From NCBI RefSeq assembly GCF_014640195.1, contig NZ_BMGM01000007.1, positions 1 to 64,000 of the forward strand: a stretch of 64,000 bases of DNA, written 5' to 3'. The DNA is from Psychroflexus planctonicus. GTDB lineage: Bacteria; Bacteroidota; Bacteroidia; Flavobacteriales; Flavobacteriaceae. Numbering within the stretch: the first letter of the stretch is position 1; every line of letters starts with the position of its first letter. The notes beneath the pieces were generated by a model. It searched no databases. It saw nothing but the letters and a program-made list of their open reading frames with translations, and was not told the DNA's origin. Below, piece by piece: positions 29,482-38,158 of this stretch. The position numbers were made by a program, and so were the translations under genes.

Positions 29482-29934
29482 TTAAGCTTCAGCTACTACG
29501 TCGAAAGTGAAATCTTTTATCACTTCTCTGTGGAAACGAAGTTTAGCTTCATACTGACCTAAACGCTTGATGTTACCACCCAAAATACTGATGTATTTTT
29601 TATCGATAGTTACATCGTGTTTAGCTAGTGCTTCACTTAAGTCTCCAGCTGTAATGCTACCAAACAATTTATCATCACCTCCAGCTTTGGCTGTGATTTT
29701 AAGTTCTTGAACTTCTTCTAGTTTTGCTGCTTCTTTTTTAGCTTCATCTACCACTTTTTGCTCTTTGTAAGCACGTTGTTTTAAATTTTCTGCTAATACT
29801 TTACGAGCTGAAGGAGTTGCTAATACTGCCAATTTTTGCGGAATTAGATAGTTACGACCGTAACCGTTTTTAACTTCTACAACATCGTCGGCAAATCCTA
29901 ATTTATCTACGTCTTTTCTTAATATAACTTCCAT
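29482..29934 (-). CDS. rplI: 50S ribosomal protein L9
   Basis: A 150-residue protein with the L9 N-terminal RNA-binding domain (VEVKNGYGRNYLIPQKLA), a long connecting helix and the C-terminal domain. Normal length. Last gene of the S6-S18-L9 operon, 13 bp after rpsR. Confidence 0.97.
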   Translation of the reverse strand: MEVILRKDVDKLGFADDVVEVKNGYGRNYLIPQKLAVLATPSARKVLAENLKQRAYKEQKVVDEAKKEAAKLEEVQELKITAKAGGDDKLFGSITAGDLSEALAKHDVTIDKKYISILGGNIKRLGQYEAKLRFHREVIKDFTFDVVAEA

Positions 29935-29947
29935 AATTATTTGCCTT

Positions 29948-30244
29948 TTATTTTAATAAATCGCCTACGTATGGCATTAATGCTAAGTGACGTGCTCTTT
30001 TTATAGCAACAGAAACTTTACGTTGGTATTTTAATGAAGTTCCAGTAAGTCTTCTAGGAAGGATTTTACCTTGCTCATTTACAAATTCCATTAAAAAATC
30101 TGGGTTTTTGTAATCAACATATTTAATTCCTGCGCGTTTAAAACGGCAAAAGCGTTTTTTAGATTTCGTCTCAATATCTAGGGGCGTTAAATAACGAATT
30201 TGCCCGTCGTTTTTTTCTTTTGATTGCTCTTCAATTGTTGCCAT
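29948..30244 (-). CDS. rpsR: 30S ribosomal protein S18
   Basis: A 98-residue protein with the S18 core (KFRF-type motif here as [12 protein letters not shown], and [22 protein letters not shown]). It has a longer N-terminal extension than the roughly 75-residue E. coli protein, usual in Bacteroidetes. Two bases separate it from rpsF. Confidence 0.97.
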   Translation of the reverse strand: MATIEEQSKEKNDGQIRYLTPLDIETKSKKRFCRFKRAGIKYVDYKNPDFLMEFVNEQGKILPRRLTGTSLKYQRKVSVAIKRARHLALMPYVGDLLK

Positions 30245-30246
30245 AA

Positions 30247-30588
30247 CTACTTGCTTCCTTGTTTGATTCGTTTAACTCGTTCTACAGCCCATTCTGCTGC
30301 ATACTTATCTAACTTAACCGTTAAATAACGCATTATGCGCTCGTCTCTGCGGAACATAACTTCTAGCGGATCAATTGCTTCTCCGTCTACTTGGTACTCA
30401 AATAAGTGGTAAAAACCACTTTTCTTGTGCTGGATTGGGTAAGCTAATTTTTTTAAGCCCCAATCTTCTTTGTTTTGCATCTTGGCACCTTTGGAGGTAA
30501 GAAAATCTTCGAATTTCTTCACTGTTTCCTTTATCTGGTCTTCAGATAAAACGGGATTCAAGATGAAAACAGTTTCATAATGATTCAT
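30247..30588 (-). CDS. rpsF: 30S ribosomal protein S6
   Basis: A 113-residue protein opening [18 protein letters not shown], with the [11 protein letters not shown] segment typical of S6. It binds 16S rRNA together with S18. First gene of the operon; it has the clearest promoter in the window. Confidence 0.97.
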   Translation of the reverse strand: MNHYETVFILNPVLSEDQIKETVKKFEDFLTSKGAKMQNKEDWGLKKLAYPIQHKKSGFYHLFEYQVDGEAIDPLEVMFRRDERIMRYLTVKLDKYAAEWAVERVKRIKQGSK

Positions 30589-30614
30589 AATTCTACGTTT
30601 AATTTAATGAAGCG

Positions 30615-30645
30615 CAAAATTACGATATTATTCTGATATACCAAA
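30615..30645 (-). promoter_or_regulatory. Promoter of rpsF-rpsR-rplI
   Basis: Minus strand: TTTG (30645-30642), exactly 19 bp, TAATTTTG (30622-30615). This is a full Bacteroidetes consensus, about 27 bp before the rpsF start. Confidence 0.82.
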
Positions 30646-30832
30646 AATGATTTTATGAAGTAAATTATACATAATCCGTCTCTTAGAATAAGATGCCGTT
30701 TATCGGATTTTGGCGTTTATAGCATGAGCGATTTTATTGAATTGCTTTACTACGGGATTACAAAGCTTGTTTAGCTAGAGATACTTACAGCGTCAGCATG
30801 AACTTAGGAAGTTGACACAGGGAAGTTTAGGG

Positions 30833-30855
30833 ATGCGAAGTTGCAAAATTCGCAT
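30833..30855. repeat. 23-nt hairpin (ATGCGAA...TTCGCAT)
   Basis: Same length and same outer arms as the hairpin at 27252-27274, with a less perfect centre. Confidence 0.7.
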
Positions 30856-30909
30856 AGCGTTTAAACAGAATACAAATACTTTAGCAGCATTAAAACTTAC
30901 GACTAACAG

Positions 30910-30931
30910 ATGCCGCATCTAAGTGCGGCAT
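30910..30931. repeat. Hairpin repeat ATGCCGCA...TGCGGCAT
   Basis: Eight-base perfect arms around a 6-nt loop (TCTAAG). It resembles dispersed palindromic repeats common in Flavobacteriia genomes; no T-tract follows. Confidence 0.75.
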
Positions 30932-30994
30932 GACAGTTCTTGAAGGCATTTTAGATTGATAGGTTATTTAGGTTTCCGGTTGAAACTCTTTATT

Positions 30995-32350
30995 TTATTG
31001 AACCCATTTTTTTACTTCATTAAAATCCATTCCGCCATAATTGCCGCTGCTCATTAATAATAGAACGTCATTTTGAAAATGTTTTGCTTTTAGGAAACTC
31101 TGAAATTCTTCAGGGTTGGTAAATACTTTTAAATCATTTCTACCAAAGGCATCGAAAATTTGTTGTTCGTTTATTTTTTGCAGTTTTTTAATTTGAATGG
31201 CTTGGGGTGAATAGAAGACCACCGCTTCATCTGCTTTATTTAAAGCATTTTTATATTCTTTTAAAAACTCAGCGCTTAAACTACTGTAGGTGTGCAGCTC
31301 TAAACAAGCAATTACATTGCGATTGACGTATTGTGCTTTTACTGCATTTGTGGTAGCTTGTACTTTTGATGGGCTATGCGCATAATCTTTGTACACCACA
31401 GCTTTACTTGTAGATGCAATTTGTTCTAAACGTTTGGAAGCTCCTTTAAAGGATGCAATAGCTTCATAGAAATCTTCTTCGTCTATTCCCATGTGTTGGC
31501 AAATCCATTTGGCGCCGGCTAAATTTTGTAAATTGTGTTTTCCAAAAACTTCTAGCGGCATGGGTCCTTCTGGCGTTTCTAAATAAGTTACGCCATCTTC
31601 TATAGTGAATTCTGGAGTTTTATAAGCATGTTTTCTCGTGGGCTTGGTAGCTTCGATAGCTATTTTATTTACATCTTGGTCTTCTTCGTTGTACACTAAA
31701 GTACTTCCGTTGGTCATGGATTCGACAAAGATTTTAAATTGCTCTACGTAATTTTGAATTGTAGGAAAGACATTGATGTGATCCCACGCAATTCCACTAA
31801 TCAATGCGATATTGGGTTGATACCAATGGAATTTTGGTCTGCGGTCTATGGGAGATGATAAATACTCATCGCCTTCTAATAAAATAAAATCGTTTTCTTT
31901 GGTGAGATGCACCATGGTATCAAAACCTTCTAATTGCGCACCAACCATAAAATCTACTTCCCGATCGTGGTAATGCAAGACATGAAGAATCATAGATGTA
32001 ATGGTAGTCTTGCCATGCGAACCACCAATAACCACACGTGTTTTGTATTTGGATTGTTCGTAAATAAATTCTGGATAAGAATAAATTTTGAGTCCTATTT
32101 CTTGTGCTTTTAGCAATTCCGGATTATCTGCTTTGGCGTGCATTCCTAAAATAATAGCATCTATTTCTGATGAAATCTGTTCAGGAAACCAACCCATTTT
32201 TTCAGGTAATAAGCCGTGTTTTGCTAGTCTAGATTTAGATGGTTCAAAAATTTCGTCATCGCTTCCTGAAATAGCATAGCCTTTGTGATGTAATGCTAGT
32301 GCTAAGTTGTGCATTGCACTTCCACCTATGGCAATAAAATGAATTCTCAT
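30995..32350 (-). CDS. mpl: UDP-N-acetylmuramate:L-Ala-gamma-D-Glu-meso-DAP ligase
   Basis: A 451-residue Mur-ligase family enzyme for peptidoglycan recycling: it joins the recovered tripeptide to UDP-MurNAc. The N-terminal UDP-binding motif is IGGSAMHNLA (8-17) and the ATP-binding P-loop is GGSHGKTT (109-116). The SAMHNLA variant, in place of the GMSGIA of MurC, and the missing biosynthetic cluster favour Mpl over MurC. A -7 box TATATTTG lies at 32377-32370, about 20 bp before the start. Confidence 0.9.
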   Translation of the reverse strand: MRIHFIAIGGSAMHNLALALHHKGYAISGSDDEIFEPSKSRLAKHGLLPEKMGWFPEQISSEIDAIILGMHAKADNPELLKAQEIGLKIYSYPEFIYEQSKYKTRVVIGGSHGKTTITSMILHVLHYHDREVDFMVGAQLEGFDTMVHLTKENDFILLEGDEYLSSPIDRRPKFHWYQPNIALISGIAWDHINVFPTIQNYVEQFKIFVESMTNGSTLVYNEEDQDVNKIAIEATKPTRKHAYKTPEFTIEDGVTYLETPEGPMPLEVFGKHNLQNLAGAKWICQHMGIDEEDFYEAIASFKGASKRLEQIASTSKAVVYKDYAHSPSKVQATTNAVKAQYVNRNVIACLELHTYSSLSAEFLKEYKNALNKADEAVVFYSPQAIQIKKLQKINEQQIFDAFGRNDLKVFTNPEEFQSFLKAKHFQNDVLLLMSSGNYGGMDFNEVKKWVQ

Positions 32351-32419
32351 GTATTTTGTTTTGAAAGTTCAAATATACTTAGATATTCAAGGAAAGTAAA
32401 AGCATCTTGAAAAATATCA

Positions 32420-33157
32420 CTAGGATCGAAGCTCTTCTAGCTTTTTCTTGAACTGTTCTTTTTGAGTAATTTTATAAGCCTTACGTAGTGTAGTTTTTAC
32501 TTCTTCAATTTTATTTTGTTGAAGTTGAACATCTATTAATTTTTGAAATGCAGTTTCAGATTGACCAACTTCAACGGCTTTTTTATAATGTTTTTCGGCA
32601 TCTGACCAATTTTCATCGTAAGCTTCAATAAAACCAAAAGCCAGGTGTCCATCTATTGGGCTAATCTCCAACAATTCTTCTGCATACTTTTCTGCTGTAG
32701 ATTTGCTGCCACCAACAACAAAGGGCAATTCCATATAAATTTGAACTAATGCCCAACGTGCATCAATATGGTTTGCATCTAATTCTATTGCTTTTTTTAG
32801 GTAAAATTTAATGTCGCTGATGTAGTTAACCGCTTTCAACGGATTCAAGTTTTTAGCGTAAAGCCCTAAACTTCCTCCATATAAAAAATTATATTCTGCA
32901 TTATTTGGATAATTTTGAACTAATCTCTCGTATACATCTGAAGCTTTTTCCCAGTTTTCAAGTTTTGCATAAGATTTACCTAAATTATATTGGGCATTTT
33001 GGTTTTTTGGATTGTTTTTTAAACAAAGTTGGAAGCTTCTAATAGCAGTTTTATAATTTTCATTGTTATACTGCTCATCTCCTAAGCTACAATTATCTTG
33101 GCTCCAAGAGTGGATTGAAAACAACATGATAAGAAAAAAGAAAACTATTTTTTTCAT
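32420..33157 (-). CDS. Secreted tetratricopeptide-repeat protein
   Basis: A 245-residue protein with a signal peptide ending near HSWSQ (residues 16-20) and about five TPR motifs, clearest at 22-55 (YNNENYKTAIRSFQ) and 56-90 (YNLGKSYAKLENWEKA). Presumably periplasmic and a scaffold for protein contacts. It is 12 bp after a DUF4136 lipoprotein gene on the same strand, probably one transcript. No specific partner can be named. Confidence 0.8.
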   Translation of the reverse strand: MKKIVFFFLIMLFSIHSWSQDNCSLGDEQYNNENYKTAIRSFQLCLKNNPKNQNAQYNLGKSYAKLENWEKASDVYERLVQNYPNNAEYNFLYGGSLGLYAKNLNPLKAVNYISDIKFYLKKAIELDANHIDARWALVQIYMELPFVVGGSKSTAEKYAEELLEISPIDGHLAFGFIEAYDENWSDAEKHYKKAVEVGQSETAFQKLIDVQLQQNKIEEVKTTLRKAYKITQKEQFKKKLEELRS

Positions 33158-33169
33158 TGTATTGAAATC

Positions 33170-33742
33170 TTATTGATTGGAGGTCTTAGCATCTTGATCA
33201 GCTTTCTCTTGTGGCGATTCTTCTTCTTTTGCATTAGGAGAATCTTCAGGTTTGGGAGGGTATTTTTCTAAAGCAGTTTTTACTAGCTCTTTATAGTATT
33301 CAATTCTTTCTTCTTTAGACATGTATCTTGGCACTCTTCGCTCTACAACTGCCTGCCAAAAAAGCTCACTAGTTAATGCATCTGCAAAGCTGATTGTTAG
33401 TGCCATGTAAGGAACATCGTTATTAAACATAGCATAACCTTCACTGGTTACAATTGGATTTTCTACATCAAAAAAATCGACATAAAAGTCTACACTAAAT
33501 TTTGAAATAACTTTACTTTCAATGCCTTTAGCCTGAAGGTTATTTTCAATAAAACCCATTATTGTATCTTCTTCAGCAACATTCAAAATAGTTTCTGGAG
33601 CAAAAAAATTATAAGATGTGTATTCATCAAAATTTACTTGTTCGTCGTAGTCTACATATGCAATGGGCGCTGAACATGCAAACAACAAAGAAGCAACAGC
33701 TAACAAAAAAACTATTTTATTGGAATTCACTTTCTTCAACAT
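33170..33742 (-). CDS. DUF4136-type lipoprotein (copy 1)
   Basis: A 190-residue lipoprotein with lipobox LLFAC (Cys23). The body follows the DUF4136 pattern: YVDYDEQVNFDEYTSYNF near the start and a middle FSVDFYVDFF strand. The C-terminal 25 residues are proline- and glutamate-rich, low in complexity. It is a tandem paralogue of the next gene upstream. Function unknown; family members are outer-membrane-associated lipoproteins. Confidence 0.75.
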   Translation of the reverse strand: MLKKVNSNKIVFLLAVASLLFACSAPIAYVDYDEQVNFDEYTSYNFFAPETILNVAEEDTIMGFIENNLQAKGIESKVISKFSVDFYVDFFDVENPIVTSEGYAMFNNDVPYMALTISFADALTSELFWQAVVERRVPRYMSKEERIEYYKELVKTALEKYPPKPEDSPNAKEEESPQEKADQDAKTSNQ

Positions 33743-33830
33743 TTAAATTAACAAATTAAAAATACGATTATTCTAATTTGCAAATGAAGCTTTAAAGCAA
33801 AATTGTGAAATTTCTATTTAGATGCAGCTA

Positions 33831-34370
33831 CTATTTATAAATATCATTATTAACTAAGTCTCCATTTACTTCTGAATTATCTTCTTCTTTTGGTGGGTAT
33901 TGCTCTAGGGCTTCATTTACAAGCTCTCGAAAATATTTAAATTTTTTTTCCTTAGAAATATATCTCGTTGTTCTTCTTTCAACAACAGCTTGCCAGAAAA
34001 GCTCATTAGTAAGTGTATCAGAAAAATTGATAGTTATAGACATGTAGTTGACATTATTGCTAAATGAAGAATTATCATTTGCGCTAACAGCAGAGTTTCC
34101 TACTTCAAAAAATTCCACATAAAAATCTACACTAAATTTAGAAAAAGTACTACTATTAAAGCCTTTAGATCTCAGGTTATTTTCAATTAACAGCATTAAA
34201 ATATCTTCTTCAGCTGGATTTAAAATAGTTTCTGTCGCGTAAAAATTAAATGAACTATACTCAGTAAAATCAACTTTTTCATCGTAATCTACATACGTCA
34301 TTGGTGTTATGCATGAAAGTAAAAAAGAAATTAAAACTAAATATGTTATTTTTCTAGACCAACTTACCAA
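33831..34370 (-). CDS. DUF4136-type lipoprotein (copy 2)
   Basis: A 179-residue lipoprotein with lipobox FLLSC (Cys19), clearly a duplicate of its downstream neighbour: the segments TYVDYDEKVDFTEYSSFNFYA, ETILNPAEEDI and KFSVDFYVEFF align without gaps. The only start that keeps a signal peptide is TTG at 34370; the frame is closed by a stop nine codons upstream and has no ATG before the signal sequence. Divergence between the copies suggests an older duplication. Confidence 0.72.
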   Translation of the reverse strand: MVSWSRKITYLVLISFLLSCITPMTYVDYDEKVDFTEYSSFNFYATETILNPAEEDILMLLIENNLRSKGFNSSTFSKFSVDFYVEFFEVGNSAVSANDNSSFSNNVNYMSITINFSDTLTNELFWQAVVERRTTRYISKEKKFKYFRELVNEALEQYPPKEEDNSEVNGDLVNNDIYK

Positions 34371-34455
34371 AACGAATTTTTTAAATTTATCTAGCTAAAA
34401 ATACAATTATTCATATACGAAGAGTATATTTTTAAAAAATATTGTGAAATTTCTA

Positions 34456-35457
34456 TTACTTATTCAGATTTGTCCACAACAAATCTTTAAGTTGATCTAG
34501 ACCTTGTTGTGCAACGGAAGAAATAAAAACAAACTGTATATTTTTAAAAGTCTCTTTTAATTCTGAGTTTAATTCTGCTTTTAATTCATCATCCAGTAAA
34601 TCTGATTTAGAAATAGCAATCAAGCGGTCTTTATCTAGTAATTCTGGATTATATCTGCGTAATTCATCTAACAAAATATCGTATTCTTTACGCAAGTCTT
34701 TAGCATCGGCAGGAATTAAAAACAACAAGGTAGAATTTCGTTCAATATGTCGTAAAAAACGATGTCCAAGTCCACGACCTTCTGCGGCTCCTTCTATAAT
34801 TCCAGGTATATCAGCCATGACAAAGGTTTTTAAATCTCTGTATTGCACAATTCCTAAATTGGGTTTTAAGGTAGTAAATTCGTAGTCTGCAATTTTGGGT
34901 TTTGCTGCAGTAACAACGGAGAGCAAGGTAGATTTTCCAGCATTAGGAAAACCAACTAAACCTACATCTGCTAAAATTTTCAGTTCTAAAGTAACATCAA
35001 TTTCTTGCCCTTCTATACCGGGTTGAGCATAACGTGGAGTTTGGTTAGTTGAAGACTTAAAATGCGCGTTGCCTTTTCCGCCTTTTCCACCTTGAGCAGC
35101 GATAAACTCTTCGCCGTCTTGAGTAATTTCTTTTAAAATTTCGTTGGTTTTAGTGTCTCGTATAACCGTTCCTAATGGCACTTCAATAAATTGATCTTCT
35201 CCATCGGCACCAGTACTGGTTTGTTTTCCGCCAGCGCCACCATGCGTAGCCTTAATGTGCCGTTTGAATTTCAGATGAAATAAAGTCCAAAGGTTTTTGT
35301 CGCCTTTAATGATAATATGACCACCTCGACCACCATCGCCTCCATCGGGACCGCCTTTAGGAATATATTTTTCTCTTCTTAAATGGGTTGAGCCTTTCCC
35401 GCCATCACCCGATTTTAGGTGGATTTTTATGTAATCTACAAAATTGCCTTCGGTCAT
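34456..35457 (-). CDS. obg: Obg family GTPase
   Basis: A 333-residue GTPase involved in 50S ribosome maturation. The N-terminal Obg fold is glycine-rich ([12 protein letters not shown] near 36-46, GGAGGKQT near 73). The G domain has G1 GFPNAGKST (169-177), G3 DIPGIIEGA and a later SKSDLLD (G4). No C-terminal OCT domain. The start is the ATG at 35457 (MTEGNFVDY); the frame extends 29 codons further upstream but without family similarity. Confidence 0.95.
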   Translation of the reverse strand: MTEGNFVDYIKIHLKSGDGGKGSTHLRREKYIPKGGPDGGDGGRGGHIIIKGDKNLWTLFHLKFKRHIKATHGGAGGKQTSTGADGEDQFIEVPLGTVIRDTKTNEILKEITQDGEEFIAAQGGKGGKGNAHFKSSTNQTPRYAQPGIEGQEIDVTLELKILADVGLVGFPNAGKSTLLSVVTAAKPKIADYEFTTLKPNLGIVQYRDLKTFVMADIPGIIEGAAEGRGLGHRFLRHIERNSTLLFLIPADAKDLRKEYDILLDELRRYNPELLDKDRLIAISKSDLLDDELKAELNSELKETFKNIQFVFISSVAQQGLDQLKDLLWTNLNK

Positions 35458-35620
35458 TGTTTTTAATAATTTATTTGAAGTACACTCAAAAACACTTCTT
35501 TGTTGATTGTCGATTTTTGTCCCTTTCATAAAAGGAAAAATCAAAGAAAATCAGATGCTCTTTAAGGTTAGAGACAAAACTGGTTTTCAACACAATGCAA
35601 TTTTGATTTATGTAGTGTAC

Positions 35621-36196
35621 TTATAGTTTGTTCATTACTTCACTAATTCGAGAAGTAATATCTTCAATACTTCCAACGCCATCAATTCCGAAGAATTTAT
35701 CTTGGGCTTGGTAATAGTCTTTTAAGATAGCTGTTTCGTTATAATATACTTTTATTCTGTTGCGAATTACATCTTCATCTGCATCGTCTTTCCTGCCTGA
35801 TGTTTTTCCGCGTTCTAAAAGTCGTTGCACCAAGACTTCATCGTCAACTTCTAAAGCAATCATGGCGTTTACTTGGGTGTTTTTTTCTTCTAATAATGCA
35901 TCTAAGGCTTTTGCTTGTGCTTCAGTTCTGGGAAAACCATCAAAGATAAATCCATTTGATTTTGCTAAATTTTTATCTACTTCTTTAGCCAACATATCTA
36001 TGGTTACTTCGTCAGGTACTAAAGCACCTTGATCTATATAAGATTTTGCTTTTTTTCCAAGTTCAGTTTCGTTTTTAATATTGTAACGAAACACATCGCC
36101 TGTAGAAATGTGTATTAAGTTATACTTGTCTTTAATAATGTCTGCTTGTGTTCCTTTCCCTGCCCCAGGCGGGCCAAATAAAACAATATTAGTCAT
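35621..36196 (-). CDS. adk: Adenylate kinase
   Basis: A 191-residue nucleoside monophosphate kinase with P-loop GPPGAGKGT (8-16), FDGFPRTEAQA and a short LID region lacking zinc cysteines. It balances AMP, ADP and ATP. The start overlaps the end of hpt by 8 bp, so the two purine genes are translationally coupled. Confidence 0.96.
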   Translation of the reverse strand: MTNIVLFGPPGAGKGTQADIIKDKYNLIHISTGDVFRYNIKNETELGKKAKSYIDQGALVPDEVTIDMLAKEVDKNLAKSNGFIFDGFPRTEAQAKALDALLEEKNTQVNAMIALEVDDEVLVQRLLERGKTSGRKDDADEDVIRNRIKVYYNETAILKDYYQAQDKFFGIDGVGSIEDITSRISEVMNKL

Positions 36197-36728
36197 TTTG
36201 TGCTTCTTTTAATTGATATATTTCTGGTAAATTTCTACCCAATCCGTTATAGTCTAAGCCATAGCCCACAATAAATTTGTTGGGTATAGCCATGCCAACG
36301 TAATTGATTTCAAGGTCTTTATCGTACACTTCGGGTTTCAAAAACAAACTGCAGAAAGCTAAAGATTTTAAATTTTTAGTTTGAAGCAATTCATTTATCT
36401 TAACCAAAGTATTTCCAGTATCTACAATGTCTTCTACTACAATTACATGCCGATTAGTTAAGTCAGAAAAATCTAAATCAATTTTTACTTCGCCGGTAGA
36501 GGATGTTCCTTCGTAGGATTTCATCTTGACAAACTCTACTTCGCAACTTGCATTAAAATTTTGAAGCAAATCGGATAAAAACATGAAAGCACCATTCAAA
36601 ACGCCAACAAAAATTGGATTTTTATCCTGATAATCAGCCACCAAACTCGATGCTAAAGTTTGAACAGTTTCTTGAATCTCTTCTGAAGAAAGATAAGGCT
36701 GAAATTGTAAGTCGTGTAATTGAATCAT
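36189..36728 (-). CDS. hpt: Hypoxanthine phosphoribosyltransferase
   Basis: A 179-residue purine-salvage enzyme with the PRPP-binding loop VIVVEDIVDTGNTL (about 94-107) and the flexible-loop segment MKSYEGTSSTGEV. It converts hypoxanthine (and probably guanine) to IMP (GMP). A -7 box TATATTTG lies at 36750-36743. It precedes adk on the same transcript. Confidence 0.95.
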   Translation of the reverse strand: MIQLHDLQFQPYLSSEEIQETVQTLASSLVADYQDKNPIFVGVLNGAFMFLSDLLQNFNASCEVEFVKMKSYEGTSSTGEVKIDLDFSDLTNRHVIVVEDIVDTGNTLVKINELLQTKNLKSLAFCSLFLKPEVYDKDLEINYVGMAIPNKFIVGYGLDYNGLGRNLPEIYQLKEAQND

Positions 36729-36902
36729 TTGTAAAATAAGTGCAAATATAAGTAAATCAACTAGTTTTTTGATGCTTATGGATTTGTATTTTAATCTTAC
36801 TTGCGATATTGTCTTTTAGAGTAGAATTAACTGTTCGAAGAAAAATAATTATTGATTTTTCAAAAATACACCCGATGAGCAAGGCTAAATGAATAAACTC
36901 GT

Positions 36903-36910
36903 TAACTTTG
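36903..36910 (+). promoter_or_regulatory. -7 box of the fabD promoter
   Basis: TAACTTTG matches TAnnTTTG and lies 24 bp before the ATG at 36934. It falls downstream of the alternative in-frame ATG at 36889, which is why the later start was chosen. No TTTG stands at -33. Confidence 0.5.
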
Positions 36911-36933
36911 CTTTTGTAAAAATTGAACAAAAT

Positions 36934-37821
36934 ATGAAAGCATACGTATTTCCTGGGCAAGGCGCCCAATATTCAGGAATGGGTTTAGATTTATACGAAA
37001 AATCCCACCAAGCCCAAGAATTATTCGAAAATGCCAATAAAATTTTAGGCTTCAACATTACTGATATCATGTTTGAAGGTAGCGCTGAAGATTTAAAACA
37101 AACTAAAGTTACCCAGCCAGCTATTTTTTTACATTCGGTAATATTAAGCAAAGTATTGGGCGAAAGTTTTCAACCCGATATGGTAGCTGGTCATTCGTTA
37201 GGTGAATTTTCCGCTTTAGTGGCTAACCAAACATTGGCTTTTGAAGATGCCCTAAAACTAGTTTACAAACGCGCTTTAGCTATGCAGAAAGCTTGTGAAA
37301 AACAACCTTCGACCATGGCTGCTGTTCTTGGCTTAGAAGATCAAGTGGTTGAACAAATTTGCGCACAAGTTTCAGGAATTGTTGTTCCTGCAAATTACAA
37401 CTGCCCGGGACAATTGGTTATTTCTGGAGAAGTAAAAGCAGTAGAAGAAGCCTGCGAATTACTAAAAGAACAAGGGGCAAAACGAGCTTTAATTTTACCT
37501 GTTGGTGGTGCATTTCATTCGCCTTTAATGGAACCGGCAAGAGAAGAATTGGCAAAAGCAATTGCTGCAACAGATTTTAAAAATCCAATTTGTCCGATTT
37601 ATCAGAATGTGAGCACAACGGCAGTCAATGATGCAGCGGCAATTCAAGAAAATCTAATTGCTCAATTAACAGCACCGGTAAAATGGACGCAAAGCATGCA
37701 GCAAATGATAGCCGATGGCATGACCCAATACATTGAAGTTGGCCCAGGTAAAGTTTTGCAAGGTTTATTGAAAAAGGTAGATAGAAACCTAGAAACGATG
37801 AGTGCTGAAATTCCAGCATAG
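36934..37821 (+). CDS. fabD: Malonyl-CoA:ACP transacylase
   Basis: A 295-residue acyltransferase that loads malonyl groups on ACP for fatty-acid synthesis. The N-terminus YVFPGQGAQY and the nucleophile GHSLG (Ser88) are diagnostic; a Gln-containing motif and a late histidine (GGAFHSPLM) complete the active site. Single gene with its own promoter and terminator. Confidence 0.96.
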   Translation: MKAYVFPGQGAQYSGMGLDLYEKSHQAQELFENANKILGFNITDIMFEGSAEDLKQTKVTQPAIFLHSVILSKVLGESFQPDMVAGHSLGEFSALVANQTLAFEDALKLVYKRALAMQKACEKQPSTMAAVLGLEDQVVEQICAQVSGIVVPANYNCPGQLVISGEVKAVEEACELLKEQGAKRALILPVGGAFHSPLMEPAREELAKAIAATDFKNPICPIYQNVSTTAVNDAAAIQENLIAQLTAPVKWTQSMQQMIADGMTQYIEVGPGKVLQGLLKKVDRNLETMSAEIPA

Positions 37822-37845
37822 TCATATTCAACATATGATTCATTT

Positions 37846-37888
37846 GGCTTTAAAGTTTCGTTAATAGAAACCTTGAAGCCTTTTTTTA
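37846..37888 (+). terminator. Rho-independent terminator after fabD
   Basis: A 14-bp stem with one G-U pair and one mismatch (GGCTTTAAAGTTTC / GAAACCTTGAAGCC) followed by seven T. Confidence 0.85.
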
Positions 37889-37919
37889 TTTTTCTATAAA
37901 TGTTTTTATTTGTTTTTAA

Positions 37920-38087
37920 AAAAACAAAGGCGGCATTGCCATTGTATTATTAGTAGGCGGTGGCTTAACGGCTCTGCAATCTGCTTCCATTTCAACAGGC
38001 TTCCTTTTTGCTATTATTTTAATATTCGTAAGCATATCACTTTTGAAAATTTTAAAGAAAGATGACCAATTAAAAAATTCAACTTAA
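37920..38087 (+). pseudogene. Relic: C-terminal end of a BCCT-family transporter
   Basis: Reading in frame from 37929 gives 52 codons up to a TAA, containing GGGLTALQSASISTGFLF and a following membrane helix, which matches the last membrane segment of betaine/carnitine/choline (BCCT) transporters (family motif GGLxALQTASI). An in-frame stop at 37917 and the absence of a start codon show that the other 450 or more residues are gone. I interpret it as the tail of a deleted transporter gene left behind fabD. Confidence 0.65.
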
Positions 38088-38158
38088 GTAGAATTGTAAA
38101 ACACCTATCTATTCTTTAAGCTGAATTGTTTTATAATTATCTTGCAAAAAAACAATTT

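Larger units (their letters stand above)
30646..30994. other. Gene-free gap with two hairpin repeats
   Basis: About 350 bp between the rpsF promoter and mpl. It holds hairpins at 30833-30855 and 30910-30931 and no credible ORF. Confidence 0.75.
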
